Counted from the stretch's first letter, positions 34,527 to 45,569 are shown. The stretch is DNA of 64,000 nucleotides from Rohdeia sp041398665 (GCA_041398665.1 JAWKUH010000007.1:1-64000); one strand, 5' to 3'. Translations and numbers: made by a program. The notes: generated by a model from the sequence alone, not told the origin.

Positions 34527-34675
34527 GACCGAACCTGGTCCGTTTGATCCGAGGGTCCACCCTCGCTATCGAGCCTGGAGCCCCGGAGAGCGCCGCTCCG
34601 TCCGTCTCCGAGAGTCCAACTGAACCTGGTTCGTTTGGTCCAGAACCAGATTCGGTCGATCGAGCGGCGCTCCGG
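34527..34675. repeat. R2 palindrome cluster (three degenerate copies)
   Basis: Copies of the palindrome CGAACCWGGTTCG occur at 34530-34542 (CGAACCTGGTCCG), 34621-34633 (TGAACCTGGTTCG) and 34642-34654 (AGAACCAGATTCG). They are flanked by an inverted GAGCGCCGCTC / GAGCGGCGCTC pair near 34588 and 34663. The same palindrome forms a better-preserved array at 62941-63135. The cluster fills most of the gap between the ArsR gene and the HEAT-repeat gene. Confidence 0.7.
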
Positions 34676-34717
34676 CCCGGCGCTGACGCCCGAGCTGCGC
34701 CCTCGACCAAGGCTCAC

Positions 34718-34755
34718 GACGACTGCGGGTCCGCGGGGACTCACCGTCGTCTCGA
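34718..34755. repeat. R1 palindrome
   Basis: GACGACTGCGGGTCC faces GGGACTCACCGTCGTC with 12 of 15 positions complementary. Same family as the copies at 31726, 31818, 38070, 43067, 48834 and 49209. Lies 31 bp beyond the end of the HEAT-repeat gene. Confidence 0.65.
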
Positions 34756-34785
34756 CCGAAGGTCGCCGATCCCCGTCGGCTCGCT

Positions 34786-36828
34786 TCAGCGCTCGTCCGT
34801 CGGCGGTGCGAGCGCGGGGCGCGCGGCGACGATCGACGCGGCGCGCGCACGCAACTCGTCACTCGCGACCTCGGAGTCGACGATCCCCAGTGCAGCGACG
34901 TAGCGGAGTTCGAGGTTCGGTCCGTCGAGCAACGTCTCCGCGACGTCGGTCGCCCCGACCGACGCAGGGAGTGCGGTGAAGCACTGGTCGACCACGCGGT
35001 AGGGCAGTGCTCCGGTCTCGCGGACGTCGCGGCGAAGACGGTCGACGAAGAGGAACACGACGTGGCGAGGTGCGTCGCTCTCGTCGCCGAACCAACACTC
35101 CGCCTCGAGGCTCCCGCACACGTGCCAGTGCCACAAGGCCTCCGCCCACAGGTCGGTCGCACGCGACCCGAGCGGTTCGAGGAGATCCTGGAAGTCGTCG
35201 AAGGTCGGCCAACCGATCGGGAAGCGCGGCTGCTGCATGTACGCCGCCGTGACCTCGGGCAGCACGGCGACGCCGAGACGTCGGACCTCGGCGCAGACGT
35301 CGTCGGGCCACCAGTTCTCGCCGAGGTGGAAACGCAGCGCGCCGGCGTACGCCGCTCGCTCCGACTCCATGGCCTCGAGGACGACGCGAGCGGACCGTGC
35401 CGTTCCGTCCTCCGTGCTCGCGGCTCGCGAGAGGAGCGCGACGACTCGCTCACGCGCGACGTGCACGACGGCGTCGATGCGATCTCGCAGGAGCTCACGA
35501 GCCTCGTCGTCGATACGCTTCTCGTCGCCCACGAGCGCGGGTGCTCGCCGCGAACGAGGCGCGCGCTCGGGTCGCGCGCGGACGAAGCCCTCGGGATCCG
35601 TGATCAGCTGTTCCACGAGTCGCGCGACGCGTGGGCGCGGTTGCGTCTCGACCAGCTCGACCTCGGCCAATGCCGCGATCCAGCGCGGATCGAACTCCGC
35701 TCTCCGCGCGAGCGCCTCCAGCGCCCAGTGGCGAACACCCTCCGGTGCGTCCGCGCGCACGCGGCGCAGCGCCTCGATCGCTCCGTCCTCCTTCCCCTTC
35801 ACGAGCGGCGACAGCCGCGCCAGGACGAAGGCCGCCACCGTGGCCACCTCCTCGTCGGGGTCGGCGAGCGCACGACCCAGCGCGGCTTGCGCCCTCGGCT
35901 CGACCAACGTCGACAGGATCCGGAAAGGCCGCGAGCGCGGGTGCCCGGTCCCACCGTGCCACGTGTCGAAGCCGATGTGCTGGAAGTCGCTCGGGTCGAG
36001 CTGGTGCACGTTCGAGTTCGCGGCGAAGCCGGCGATCGCGAGCCGACGCACCTCGACATCGGCGGATTCGAGTGCGCCGCACAACGCGTCGACGCCGTCG
36101 GGCAGTACTTCGCCCAGGGCCCGCGCGGCAGCGCGCCTCGTCCTGTCGTCGGCGTCGTCGAGCCTCGCCGCGAGTCGGTCCGCGACGCCCTTCGACCCGT
36201 GCGCGGCGAGCATCCAGCCGATGTCGAGCAGCTGCTCGTCGTCCGCGACCGCCCATTCCGCGACGACGTCGAACGACTCCCCTCCCTCGGGCAGGATCGT
36301 GTACAGCACCGACTCCCACTCGACGCCGTGCTTCGTCGTCCGCCCTTCGCGGGCCCACGCGAGCATGCGCTCGAGCCCCTTGCGGCCGCTCCCGCCGAGC
36401 GCGTGCACCATCTCGTCCCACAGCGCTTCCCACGCTTCGTGCGACGCGTCGGGATCGACCTCGCCCCACGCGGACCACACCGCCGGATGCACGTCCTCGA
36501 CGGACCCGGCGAGGAACTCGAGCGACTCGGACGCGCGCGGGCCCATCGCTCGGAACGTCGCCAGGATCGCGACCAACGAAGGCACGTCGTCGCGGTCCTC
36601 CGCCCGGACCAGTTCCGCGTAGCGCGACTCGAGAGCCGGCCGCGCGGCGTCGGCGTGCTCGACGAGACGTGCGCGCGCCCGTTCGGCGCGCGCGTCGTCG
36701 GTGCCGACGAGCTCTTCGATCCAGCGCTCGACGTCGCGAGGCGTCGCGGGCGGCGCGTCCTGCTGCGGAGCGACGGTGATCGGGAACACGGCCAGGACGA
36801 GGAGCGAGAGTGCGTCGAAGAACTGCAT
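34786..36828 (-). CDS. Secreted HEAT-repeat protein
   Basis: 680 residues from the ATG at 36828. A signal peptide (ALSLLVLAVFPITVAPQQ) is followed by alpha-helical repeats of 30-40 residues. Clear HEAT units include RTRRAAARALGEVLPDGVDA, EVRRLAIAGFAAN, LGRALADPDEEVATVAAFV and EGVRHWALEALARRAEF. The C-terminal third (from about residue 450) is less repetitive and Trp-rich (FHLGENWWPDD; LWAEALWHWHVC). HEAT solenoids are protein-binding scaffolds, and secreted ones are frequent in planctomycetes. No catalytic motif is seen. It is divergent from the C39-type gene, with 90 bp between. Confidence 0.85.
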   Translation of the reverse strand: MQFFDALSLLVLAVFPITVAPQQDAPPATPRDVERWIEELVGTDDARAERARARLVEHADAARPALESRYAELVRAEDRDDVPSLVAILATFRAMGPRASESLEFLAGSVEDVHPAVWSAWGEVDPDASHEAWEALWDEMVHALGGSGRKGLERMLAWAREGRTTKHGVEWESVLYTILPEGGESFDVVAEWAVADDEQLLDIGWMLAAHGSKGVADRLAARLDDADDRTRRAAARALGEVLPDGVDALCGALESADVEVRRLAIAGFAANSNVHQLDPSDFQHIGFDTWHGGTGHPRSRPFRILSTLVEPRAQAALGRALADPDEEVATVAAFVLARLSPLVKGKEDGAIEALRRVRADAPEGVRHWALEALARRAEFDPRWIAALAEVELVETQPRPRVARLVEQLITDPEGFVRARPERAPRSRRAPALVGDEKRIDDEARELLRDRIDAVVHVARERVVALLSRAASTEDGTARSARVVLEAMESERAAYAGALRFHLGENWWPDDVCAEVRRLGVAVLPEVTAAYMQQPRFPIGWPTFDDFQDLLEPLGSRATDLWAEALWHWHVCGSLEAECWFGDESDAPRHVVFLFVDRLRRDVRETGALPYRVVDQCFTALPASVGATDVAETLLDGPNLELRYVAALGIVDSEVASDELRARAASIVAARPALAPPTDER

Positions 36829-36918
36829 GGATGGCCTCCGCCTCCATCCTCCCTGCGGCGAAACCCGCCGACGTATCCCGCGGGTAACGCAGCGCGCGGT
36901 GCGAGCCATACTCCAGGG

Positions 36919-37982
36919 ATGCGGACGCTCGCCACCGTCACGGCACTCCTCGTCCTCGCGGCGTGCGCCGCCGTGCGAACAGCGCCTTCGGGCCCGGTCA
37001 TGCCGTACGCGCACGCGCTCGTCGCCGCCGAACCCGTCGCGTTGGGAGCACGCGAACGGGCGCGACGCGTCGGAGGTCGTCGCGACGACCCCGTGGCTGC
37101 GCTCGCCCTTCCCCTTACCCCGAGGCGTTGCCCTCGTGGAACGTCGACGGCGTGCCCCGGTTCCGGGTCGAGATGCAGGTCGCGAGCGACGACGGCGAAC
37201 GCTCGCCCTGGCTCCTCGTCGGAGCGCAGCACGGTTTCGAGGTCTCGAACCCCGTCGTCGACGCGAACGGCTCGCGCATCGCGACCGACCACCTCGTCGG
37301 TGACTCGAAGTGGAACAGCGCTCGACTCCGACTCGTCGGCCGACCGGTCGCGGGCCACGACATCGGCGACATCGCCTCCGCCCGAACCTGGATCTGCTTC
37401 ACGGACCGCACGGGCTCGACGCCCGCGACCTTCGACGACGGTCCGGAACCGCCGCGCGCGCTCTGGCAGCGCGCACTCGACGTCCCCTTCCGCAGCCAGC
37501 GCGACAACGGCCCCGCGCTCGCACCGCGCACGTGCAGCCCGACCTCGCTCGCGATGGTGCTCGCGTACCACGGCGTCGACGTCCCCACGACCGAGGTCGC
37601 GGAGCGCGCTTTCGACGACGAGCACGACATCTACGGCAACTGGCCGTTCAACACCCAGGCGGCGTGCGACTTCGGCCTGCGAGCGCACCTCGAGCGCTTC
37701 AACGACTGGCGCGCGGTGCGTCGCCGGATCGCGAACGACCAGCCGCTCGTGATCTCGATCACGGCCGACGTCGGGGAGCTGCGCGGCGCGCCCTACGCGT
37801 CGACGCCCGGCCACCTGCTCGTGATCCGCGGCTTCGACGCGAACGGCGACGTGCTCGTCGCCGACCCCGCCGCGCGCGACGGGGCGACCGGGCTCACGAC
37901 CTACGCACGCGCGGACCTCGAGACGGTGTGGATGCGCAAGGGCGGGACGGCGTACGTCGTCGAGCCCGCCGCCTCGCGCTGA
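36919..37982 (+). CDS. C39-type peptidase lipoprotein with N-terminal beta domain (two frameshifts)
   Basis: The ATG at 36919 starts a lipoprotein signal (LATVTALLVLAAC). The frame is lost twice, near the GGG run at 37044-37046 and at the TT of 37115-37116. Bridging both gives ANGRDASEVVATTPW, then PYPEALPSWNVDGVPRFRVE, the start of the beta-rich domain usual in this peptidase family. From 37150 to the stop the frame is intact. The papain-type triad is Cys in RTCSPTSLAMVLAYHG, His in STPGHLLVIRGFD and Asp in VLVADPAAR. Acts outside the cytoplasm, so it differs from the cytoplasmic C39-like protein at 7735. Substrate unknown. Confidence 0.85.
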
Positions 37983-38069
37983 GACACGCAGCCGCGGGAG
38001 GAACGGAGGCGACGACGGGCACCTCGAACGGGGCGTCCACCGGCTGCTCGCTCGACCGCCGGGTCGCTC

Positions 38070-38106
38070 CGACGACTGCGGGTCCCCCACGACCTCCGGT
38101 CTTCCC
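38070..38106. repeat. R1 palindrome
   Basis: CGACGACTGCGGGTC faces GACCTCCGGTCTTC with about 10 of 14 positions complementary, in the 142-bp gap upstream of the KAS III-like gene. It ends 19 bp before the start codon, so it would form a hairpin in the leader RNA. Confidence 0.65.
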
Positions 38107-38124
38107 CGCTGCTACGATTCGAGC

Positions 38125-39072
38125 ATGGCCGTCTACATCGCCGGGACCGGCGTCCACCACCCCGAGGAGCGCATCACCAACGCGGACCTCGAGAAGATCC
38201 TCGACACGAACGACGCCTGGATCCAGTCGCACACCGGCATCCAGGAGCGGACGAAGGCTCCGGAGGGCATGTTCGCGTCGGACCTCGGCGCGCTCGCCGT
38301 CGTCGACGCGCTGCGCGAGGCGAACTGGCAGGCGAAGGACCTCGACCTGATCGTGTGCGCGACGTCGACGCCCGACACGCTCGTCCCGCCGACGGCGTGC
38401 CACATCGGGAAGAAGCTCGGCATCAGCCCGCCGAGCTTCGACGTCGACGCGGCCTGCGCCGGCTTCCTGTTCGGACTGTCGACCGCCGTGCCGATGGTCG
38501 AGAGCGGACGGTTCAAGCGCGTCGCGCTCGTCGCGACGGAGCACTACACGCGCTTCGCCAACTACGAGGACCGTGCGACGTGCATCTTCTGGGGGGACGC
38601 GGGAGCGTGCGTGCTGCTCCAGCCCGAGAAGCCCAAGTCCGGCTTCGAGATCGTCGACTTCGACATCCAGTCGATGACCGAGGGCACGGACTACGTGAAG
38701 GTCCCGGTGCGCGGCTACGTCGAGCAGGACGGGCCGATGGTCAAGAAGTACGCCGAGAAGGGCTTCGTGCAGAGCGCGACGACCATCCTCGAGCGCAACG
38801 GCCTCACGCCGAACGACGTCGACGCCTTCGTCGGTCACCAGGCGAACTACCGCCTGCTCGAGATCGTGATCGAGAAGCTCGGCATCCCGGCCGAGAAGCA
38901 CTGGCACACCGTCAGGCTCTACGGCAACCGCGGAGCCGCGGGAGCGCCGGCCACGCTGATCGGCAGGTCGCGCGAGTCGAAGCTGCCGAACGGTTCGCTG
39001 CTGCTGATGACCGTGTTCGGAGCGGGCTTCTGCATGGCGAGCGCGCTCTTCCGGTCGATCGCGGACGAGTGA
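38125..39072 (+). CDS. 3-oxoacyl-ACP synthase III (FabH)-like enzyme
   Basis: 315 residues from the ATG at 38125. The KAS III triad is complete: C111 in FDVDAACAGFLFGLST, H238 in FVGHQANYRLLE and N268 in LYGNRGAAGAP. The N-terminus IAGTGVHHPEERITN and the GTSTPD-like CATSTPDTLVPPT are family-typical. FabH condenses an acyl-CoA with malonyl-ACP to start fatty acid synthesis. No other fatty acid gene (fabD, fabG, acpP) is adjacent, so this may be a specialised KAS III supplying unusual chains, possibly for the type III synthase pathway 12 kb away; the latter is speculation. Confidence 0.92.
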   Translation: MAVYIAGTGVHHPEERITNADLEKILDTNDAWIQSHTGIQERTKAPEGMFASDLGALAVVDALREANWQAKDLDLIVCATSTPDTLVPPTACHIGKKLGISPPSFDVDAACAGFLFGLSTAVPMVESGRFKRVALVATEHYTRFANYEDRATCIFWGDAGACVLLQPEKPKSGFEIVDFDIQSMTEGTDYVKVPVRGYVEQDGPMVKKYAEKGFVQSATTILERNGLTPNDVDAFVGHQANYRLLEIVIEKLGIPAEKHWHTVRLYGNRGAAGAPATLIGRSRESKLPNGSLLLMTVFGAGFCMASALFRSIADE

Positions 39073-39108
39073 CGGTGCCGGGGGAGCGCGTCACGCTCGC
39101 GCGTCAGG

Positions 39109-41162
39109 TCATTCGACGACCACGATCGACCCCGGCCCGCCCGTCGTGAAGGTGTTGCCGTTCACCGGCACGACGTACTCGGTGTCGGGCAGCAGACTGC
39201 GGTAGAGGAGCCGCCCGTCCTCGAGCACCTCGGCGCGCCAGAGGTACTCGAAGTGCTCGGGTGCGCCGACGGGCACGACGCAGGACGCGCCGCGATCCTC
39301 GGGGTCGTACTCCTCCCAGTCCGCCGGCACGATCGCGTTCGCGGCGAGGACGACGTCGACGCGCGCCTCGACGTCACCGCTCTCGGGGATCACGAGGTCG
39401 ACGCAGCCGTAGAACGAGGCATTGCCGTCGTTCGTCGTGCTCGCACCGGGGTCGACGGCGCCGTCGCCGTGGGCGAGCAGGAAGTAGGCGCAGGGGCCGG
39501 TGCGACCGAGCTCGTCGTAGTGGAGTTCCCAGGGCGCTGCCCCGTCGGTGCGGATGGGCGGATCCTCCTTCGACAGACGACTCGAGCTCCAACTCTCCAT
39601 GTCCTTGTAGACCCACGTCACGGCGAGCTCGCTCGCACTCGGCGTCGCAGGAACGGTCGCGCTCAACACGAGGCGCGGATACTCCGCGAAGCGCAGCACT
39701 CCGCCGATCGTCGTGTCCACGTGGAGATCGAGCGCCGTCGGCCCGATCCATCCCACGCAGCGCATCCCGTCGAGCGCAGCCGTGTCCGACGCGTAGCTGT
39801 TCGGTTCGAGCGTGTACTCCCCGCGTGGCAGGCCCCGGATCGTCACGGGACGGAGGCCAACGAACCGGTAGGGCCCGCTCAGGTCCGCGCCGTTCTCGAG
39901 CCGCGCGGATGTTCGGAGTTCGACCGACCACTCCATCGTCGCGAACCCGGACGCGTCGGGATCGGTGATCACGACACCGTCGACCTCGATGCTCGGCTCG
40001 ATCACGAGCTCGAACGTGTCCGGCTCCTCTCCGAGCAACCCGAGATCGCGGTCCACTCCGCCCTCGACTTCGAACTCGAAGTATCGACTCACGTGCGCGC
40101 CGTCGGGTGTGACGAAGGAGACGAACAACGAGAACGCGCCCGGCACGACGCCGCGAATCTCGATCCGCCCATCCGGCTGGATCTCTCGCTCGCCGTAACC
40201 GGATCCACGTCCATCGACCAGCCAGTCGGCGGTCCCTTCCGCCCGGCGGCGCAGCGGCTCGTACCGTGCAACTCTCGATGGGACGCAATGTGAACCGCTC
40301 GATCCCTCGGGGACGAGCGTGGATCGCCGCGATCTTCGAGCGGAACGAAGGATCGCCGTCGTTCAAGCCGTCGTCGTGCCGTAGTCCGGACCTTCGACGA
40401 AGGACGCCGGAGACGTCGCTCCCGCCCAGAAGACGGAGACGGGAACGGAACAGGGCACTTCGTAGGTGTACGGCAGTCCGGACGTCGACCGCCCTCCGAG
40501 TCCGACATGCCGTAGACGAAGGGCTCCGCGCGCGCGGGTCGAAGACGGGCGCGGCGAACTCCATGCGCGTGAACCAGCGGATCGCCTGCCGTCGATCGAG
40601 ATCGTCGCTCGCGTCGGAGAGGACGGAGCGCAACTTCTCGCTCAGTTCCTTCAACGGGCTCGGGAAGCCCGCCGCGTGGTCCGCGAACGCCTCCGGGACG
40701 GATTCGGGGTACACCGCGCCGACGCGGACACGGCCGCCGAACTCCTTCGCATCGGCCGTGTCGGCCACGATCTCGATCCGCCCCGTCGGAGCGAGTCGAA
40801 CGACGACGGGCTCACCGCCATGAGCGGGCAGCGCGTCGGGCACGAGGAACCGGGTCACGTGCGCATCGGAGTCGATCGCACACAACTGCCCGGGCTCGAG
40901 ATCTGCGCTACGACCGGGTCGCTGAAACCGATGCGACGGAGCGAGCCGCCGTGGGGGCGTGCACGATCCACGCATCGAGCACCGGCTCGCCGGAAGCGCG
41001 TCGACGGGTCGGACGAGGTCGCTCCATCGCACGACACCGTCGCGCTCGATTCCGACGGCGCGAGCTGTTGGGCGTCGTCGCCACGCCCGCGGACTCCGAC
41101 GCCGAGCGCGAAGCGCACGCCGCAGCGAGGAGCGCGACGGCGAGAGCGGCGACGTACCGCAC
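39109..41162 (-). CDS. Tandem paralog A (lipoprotein, array member 8 of 8), multiply frameshifted
   Basis: The GTG at 41162 starts a lipoprotein signal (VAALAVALLAAAC). Coding sequence can then be followed through all frames: RWSDLVRPVDALP, EPVLDAWIVHAPT, GSLRRIGFSDPVVAQI, GQLCAIDSDAHVTRFLVP. After a poorly readable part (about 40200-40560), a clean frame runs from 40146 to the stop (RDLGLLGEEPDTFELVIEPS to the end FTTGGPGSIVVVE). The C-terminal half is clearly homologous to paralog B (LSATVPATP; FFVFAHGDG versus YFLLAHGDG; NASFYG; LWRAE.L.DGRLLYRSL). Length once corrected would be about 685. Either a decaying gene or several consensus errors. Function unknown. Confidence 0.7.
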
Positions 41163-41164
41163 GC

Positions 41165-43319
41165 TCACTCCCCCACCACCACGATCGACCCCGGCCCGCC
41201 CGTCGTGGTGTTGCCGTTCGAGCGCACCGTGAACTCGGTGAAGGGCGGGAGGCTCCGGTAGAGCAGGCGGCCGTCGTCGAGTCGTTCGGCCCGCCAGAGG
41301 TGCCCGTAGTTGTCCGGCCGGCCCTCGACGGAGAAGCAACGGGGCGCGCTGCTCGGAGTCGGCGGCCCGAAGTACCCGGCGGGGAGGATCGCGTTCGCCG
41401 CGAGCTCCATCTCGATCTCGACCTCGCGGGGGCCGGAGCCCATGAGCGTGATCTCGCGTGCTCCGTAGAACGACGCGTTGCTCGCGTTCGTCGCCGCCGC
41501 TCCGGGATCGAACTCGCCGTCGCCGTGCGCGAAGACGAAGAAGGTCCGCGTTCCAGGGTCGTGCGTCTTCTCGCACGAGAGCTGCCACGGCGCGTCGTCG
41601 TTCGCACGCTGTGGCGTCGAGCCGGTCGAGAAGTGCTCGGGCGTCCCACTCACCGGGTTCCACGAGGACCACGTCACTTCGAGTCCATGCGCACCGGGCG
41701 TCGCGGGTACCGTCGCCGAGAGTGCGAGCCTCGGCGCCGAGGCGAAACGCATCGTTCCGCTCACCGTCGTGTCGACCTCGAGATCGACGACCCGTTCGAT
41801 GTCCCAACCGAGGAAGTGCAGTTCGTTCAGACGATCGACTTCCGACGTGAAGCCGTCCAGGTCGAGCCGGCACACGCCCTTCGGCAGGCCACGTATCGTC
41901 GCGGGGTGGAAGCCGTCGAACTCGTAGTGCCCGCCCGCACTCGCGCCCGAAGGAAGACCGGTGACGGAGTCGTCGTACAGCTCCACGTGCCAGTGCATCC
42001 CGTCGTACTCCGCTGAACCGGAGTCCTCGACGAGCACGCCGTCGATCTCGAGGCTCGGGACGATCGTGAGCGAGACGGTGTCCGGCTCCTCACCGAGCAT
42101 CCCGAGGTCGCGAACCTCGCCGTCCGCCAGCTCGAAGCCGAAGGCTCGGTTCGTGCGCGAGCGATCGATGCGCTCGAACTCGACCGAGAAGTGATAGGGA
42201 CCCGGCGCGACGTGCGTGAGCTCGATCCGTCCGTCCTCCGCGAGCTCGCCGGTCCGACTGCCGGGGCTGCGACCGTTCGACCACAGCCCGTACGTCCCCG
42301 TCGAGCCGACGGGGACCGACGCGCGCACCGTCGCGGAGCCGAGTCGGACGACGTCAACGCGGCGCACCTCGCCGCGTGCGAGCTCGAGAGGCCGCGACGT
42401 CGTCTCGAGCGCGGACCCCGGTTGCTCGAACCCGTCGACGTGGATCGGTTCGAGACCTTCGAGCCGGATCGACCACGGCCGAGTCGCCGCGAGTTCGTCG
42501 ACGACGAGCGGCAGCTCGACCGACGCACCGTCTCCTCCGTCCTCGCCGAAGGAGCGCACGTCGCAGCACGGATCGAAGGGTTCGTCGTCGAGCGCGAAGA
42601 GCTCGCCGACCGCGTCGAGCCTGTGGCACCAACGTGCCTGACGGCGCCGCCACGACCGGTCGTCGTCGGCGCCGTCGATCATGCGCCGCAGGATCGGGCG
42701 GAGACCGGGGAGTCGCGCGGCGCGATCGACCGTGCCGGCGACGAACGCCGGCGCGACCGTGACGCGTCGAAGGAACTCGAGCCGCTCGGACCCCGGCGCA
42801 AAGGCGATCTCGACGCGCGCCGCGGGGAGGAGCGGCAGGTTGACGGGTTCGTCGACGTGTGCGAGCGCTCCCGGGAAGAAGAAGCGCGGGACGTGCACGT
42901 CGGAGTCGACGGCACACAGCGCGCCGTCGTCGAGATCGTCGGCGCCGACCGCCTGGTCGAGCTCGATGCGCCGCCGTTCGCCGTCCGCGGCGACGTGCAC
43001 GAGGCGGGCTCCGAGCACCGGTTCGAAAGGTGACGGCGTCGACGGGTCGCAGGAGGTCGGCCCAGCGCACGACCGCGGGTCCCGTGCGACCTCCAGTCGT
43101 CGCGGCAGCGACCTCGGTCGCCGCCGACCCAGCGGTCGTGGGAGCGTCCTCGGCGAGCCGGCTCGTCGAGCACCGGCTCGTCGACCGCCGCGGGCGAGAG
43201 CCGTCGCCACCGGCCGCGGCGGCGTCCGCCCCGTCGTCGCGCAGGAACAAGAAGGCGCACGTCGCCGCGACGAGGACCGCGGCGAGTGCGACGAGGGTCG
43301 AGGATCGTCGTGCGAGCAT
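41165..43319 (-). CDS. Tandem paralog B (membrane-anchored, array member 7)
   Basis: The ATG at 43319 opens one transmembrane helix (LVALAAVLVAATCAFLFL). One base too many in the AAA run at 43026-43028 breaks the frame; corrected, it reads VRWADLLRPVDAVTF then EPVLGARLVHVAADGER and continues intact to the stop at 41165, about 718 residues. Array signatures: GALCAVDSDVHVPRFFFPG, LADGEVRDLGMLGEEPD and the C-terminal FTEFTVRSNGNTTTGGPG. The predicted fold is beta-sandwich repeats like carboxypeptidase-regulatory or Ig domains, exposed outside the inner membrane. The peptide TTGGRTGPAVV before the first signature is encoded by an R1 repeat. Function unknown. Confidence 0.82.
43067..43103. repeat. 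R1 palindrome inside the coding region of paralog B
   Basis: CACGACCGCGGGTCCC faces GACCTCCAGTCGTCG (11 of 17 complementary). On the coding strand it is read in frame as ATTGGRTGPAVVR, just before the conserved WADLLRPVD signature. Other paralogs have unrelated sequence at this place (for example SSVGPRWSDL in paralog C), so this looks like an in-frame insertion of the repeat. Confidence 0.6.
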
Positions 43320-45485
43320 CACTCGATCGTAGTCACCGTTCCCGCCGCGCCGGTCGTGAACACGAGGCCCGTGCTCGACCACGCGGTACCTCGTGTTCGG
43401 CAGGAGGCCGCCGATCGCCGAGCGGTCGTCGCTGCGGCTCCAGCCGTACCACACGTCGCCGAGCGCGTCGGGCTCGCCCGACGGGACGATGCGGTAGGTG
43501 AAGGCCGGCTTGTCCTCGGTCGTGACGGCGGAGCGGTGGAGCACGGCGATCGCGGCGGGCTCGAGGCGGATCGTGACGTCGCACGGCGCGCCGAGTTGGA
43601 CCGTTGTCTCCGCTCGACCGCAGAAGGTGGCGCCGACGAGGAGGTCCGTCGCTCCGTCGCGCACGACGTTCTCCTGCGAGTAGTCGTCGGCGCGCGCCGC
43701 GGCGTAGAGCGTCCACGTCCCGGGGCCGAGCACCCTCCTCGCGTCGACGGAGAAGTCCGACTCGGCCAGGAAGTGGTCGTCGACCGCGAACGCGCTGCAC
43801 GCTCCGTCCTCCGCGCGCACGGCGGAGACGTACACCTGGACCGTGACCGGCGACTCGCCCGTCTCGGGCGGCACGACGACGTGGGCCGTGCAGGTCGAGC
43901 CGACGTCGATGCGGATGGGGAGCCGCACGCTCGTGCCGCTCTGCGGCGTGACGACGATCGTCTCCTGCGCGCGCTCCGGGGTCGCGTGGTCGAGCACCGC
44001 GTCGGGGAGTCGGATCCCGTACGGCGTGATCTCGATCGATCGCGCGACCGTGCGGTCGAACGACACGGCGATGCGGTGCGGCTCGAGGCGCGTGCGCGGC
44101 CTACCGAAGGGCTGCGCGCGATCGAACGGAGCCTCGAGACCTTCCATGCGGAAGGCCCAGTTCGTCCCGGCGAACTCCGGCTTCTCCGCGACGTCGACGA
44201 CGGTTCCGTCCACGACGAGCTCGGGCACGATCTCGAGCACCTGCGCGGTCGACGCGTCGAACACGCCGATGTCGCGCACCTCACCCGCTCGGAGCGCGAC
44301 GGTCCGCGAGACGAAGTTGCGCACGCCGTCGCCGCCCGTCCACGCACCGCCGACGGCGAAGGTGCCCGCGCGCGTCCGCTCCTCCCTGAATTCCCACGGC
44401 GCGCCGACGCCCCTCGCGGAATGCGTGTCGGGCGGACGCTCGATGCCTTCCCACTCGAGCTGGCGGATCATCAGCGTCGCGTCGGCGGCGTCGGACGGGA
44501 ACGCTCCGACGATCGTGACGCCGGGTTCGACGCGGACGTGCACGGAGCGAACGCCGCTCTCCCGCGACGGCGTCGGGACGAGGAGCGGGGCGGTGAGGTT
44601 GGAGCCGGGTTCGCGGGCGGGGTCGACCTCGAGCCGACTCGCGCACTCGAACCGCAGTCGGTACGCACCTCCGACCGGCACGCCGCGGAACACGGTGACG
44701 CCGGCGCCGCTCGGGTCGGAGCCGTCGAGCATCGGCAGCGGCGCCGCGTCGAGCGCGATCGCGTCGCGCGCGAGCGCCGAGTCGAGCACGAGCTTCACCG
44801 CCCAACTCCGTACGGCGGCGACGGGCTCGCCGAGGAACGTCTCGACGCAGCGCGCGATCTGTGCGGCATCGTCGATCACCGGCACCTCCCCCGCCGCGCT
44901 CGTGCGCGCGCCGCTCGGGTCGGCCTCGACGACGGGCTCGAGCGTCGCGGTGACGCGCTCTTCCTGCGTCTCCGGCTCGTACACGACGCGCACGGTCTCG
45001 GTCCGGAGCATCGGCACGCGCGCAGGGACGTCGTGCGACCGGACGAGTTCGTAGGGCCGGAAGGGCCGCGGCGCGTGGCTCTCGCAGAGCAGCACGCCGA
45101 GCGTGTCGTCGCGCAGGCGCGTCACGTCGGCCGCGGCGTCGAGCTCGACGTCGGCGCGCGAGCCGTCGAGCCCGAACAGCGCGAGGTGCACGCCCCGAAC
45201 GACCTCGCCCGTCGCGGCGTCGACCGGCGCGACGAGGTCGCTCCAGCGCGGACCGACGGAGCTCGCGTGCGGTGCGACCTCGCGGTGCGCGTCGGAACGA
45301 CCGCTGCTCCCTTCGACCGCTGCTCCCGCGAGTTCGACCTCGGGGAGCCCTCCGTCGTCGCTCTCCGCCGCGCCCCGCTCGGACGTGCGGACGACCGCTG
45401 CGCCCCCGTCGTCGGTGGTCGCGAGCGCGGCGACCGCCACCACGAGGAGGGTGGCGAGGGTGAGGAAGAGGAGGCGCTTGGACAT
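43319..45485 (-). CDS. Tandem paralog C (membrane-anchored, array member 6), C-terminal frameshift
   Basis: The ATG at 45485 starts a hydrophobic helix (LFLTLATLLVVAVAALAT). About 700 residues read cleanly to NTRYRVVEHG; there one base too many in GG at 43366-43367 shifts the frame. Corrected, the end is GLVFTTGAAGTVTTIE and a stop at 43319-43321, overlapping the ATG of paralog B by one base. Without the correction the frame runs on into the next gene. Array signatures: RWSDLVAPVDAATGEVVRG, DTLGVLLCESHAPRPFRP, LRAGEVRDIGVFDAS. Beta-rich, anchored, function unknown. Confidence 0.83.
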
Positions 45486-45569
45486 GGCTCGGTCGTTTCG
45501 ACCGACGGTACCCCGGGACCTGCGGTCGCGCGGGCCTCCACGGTCAACGGCAGGTAACGACCGGCCGAT

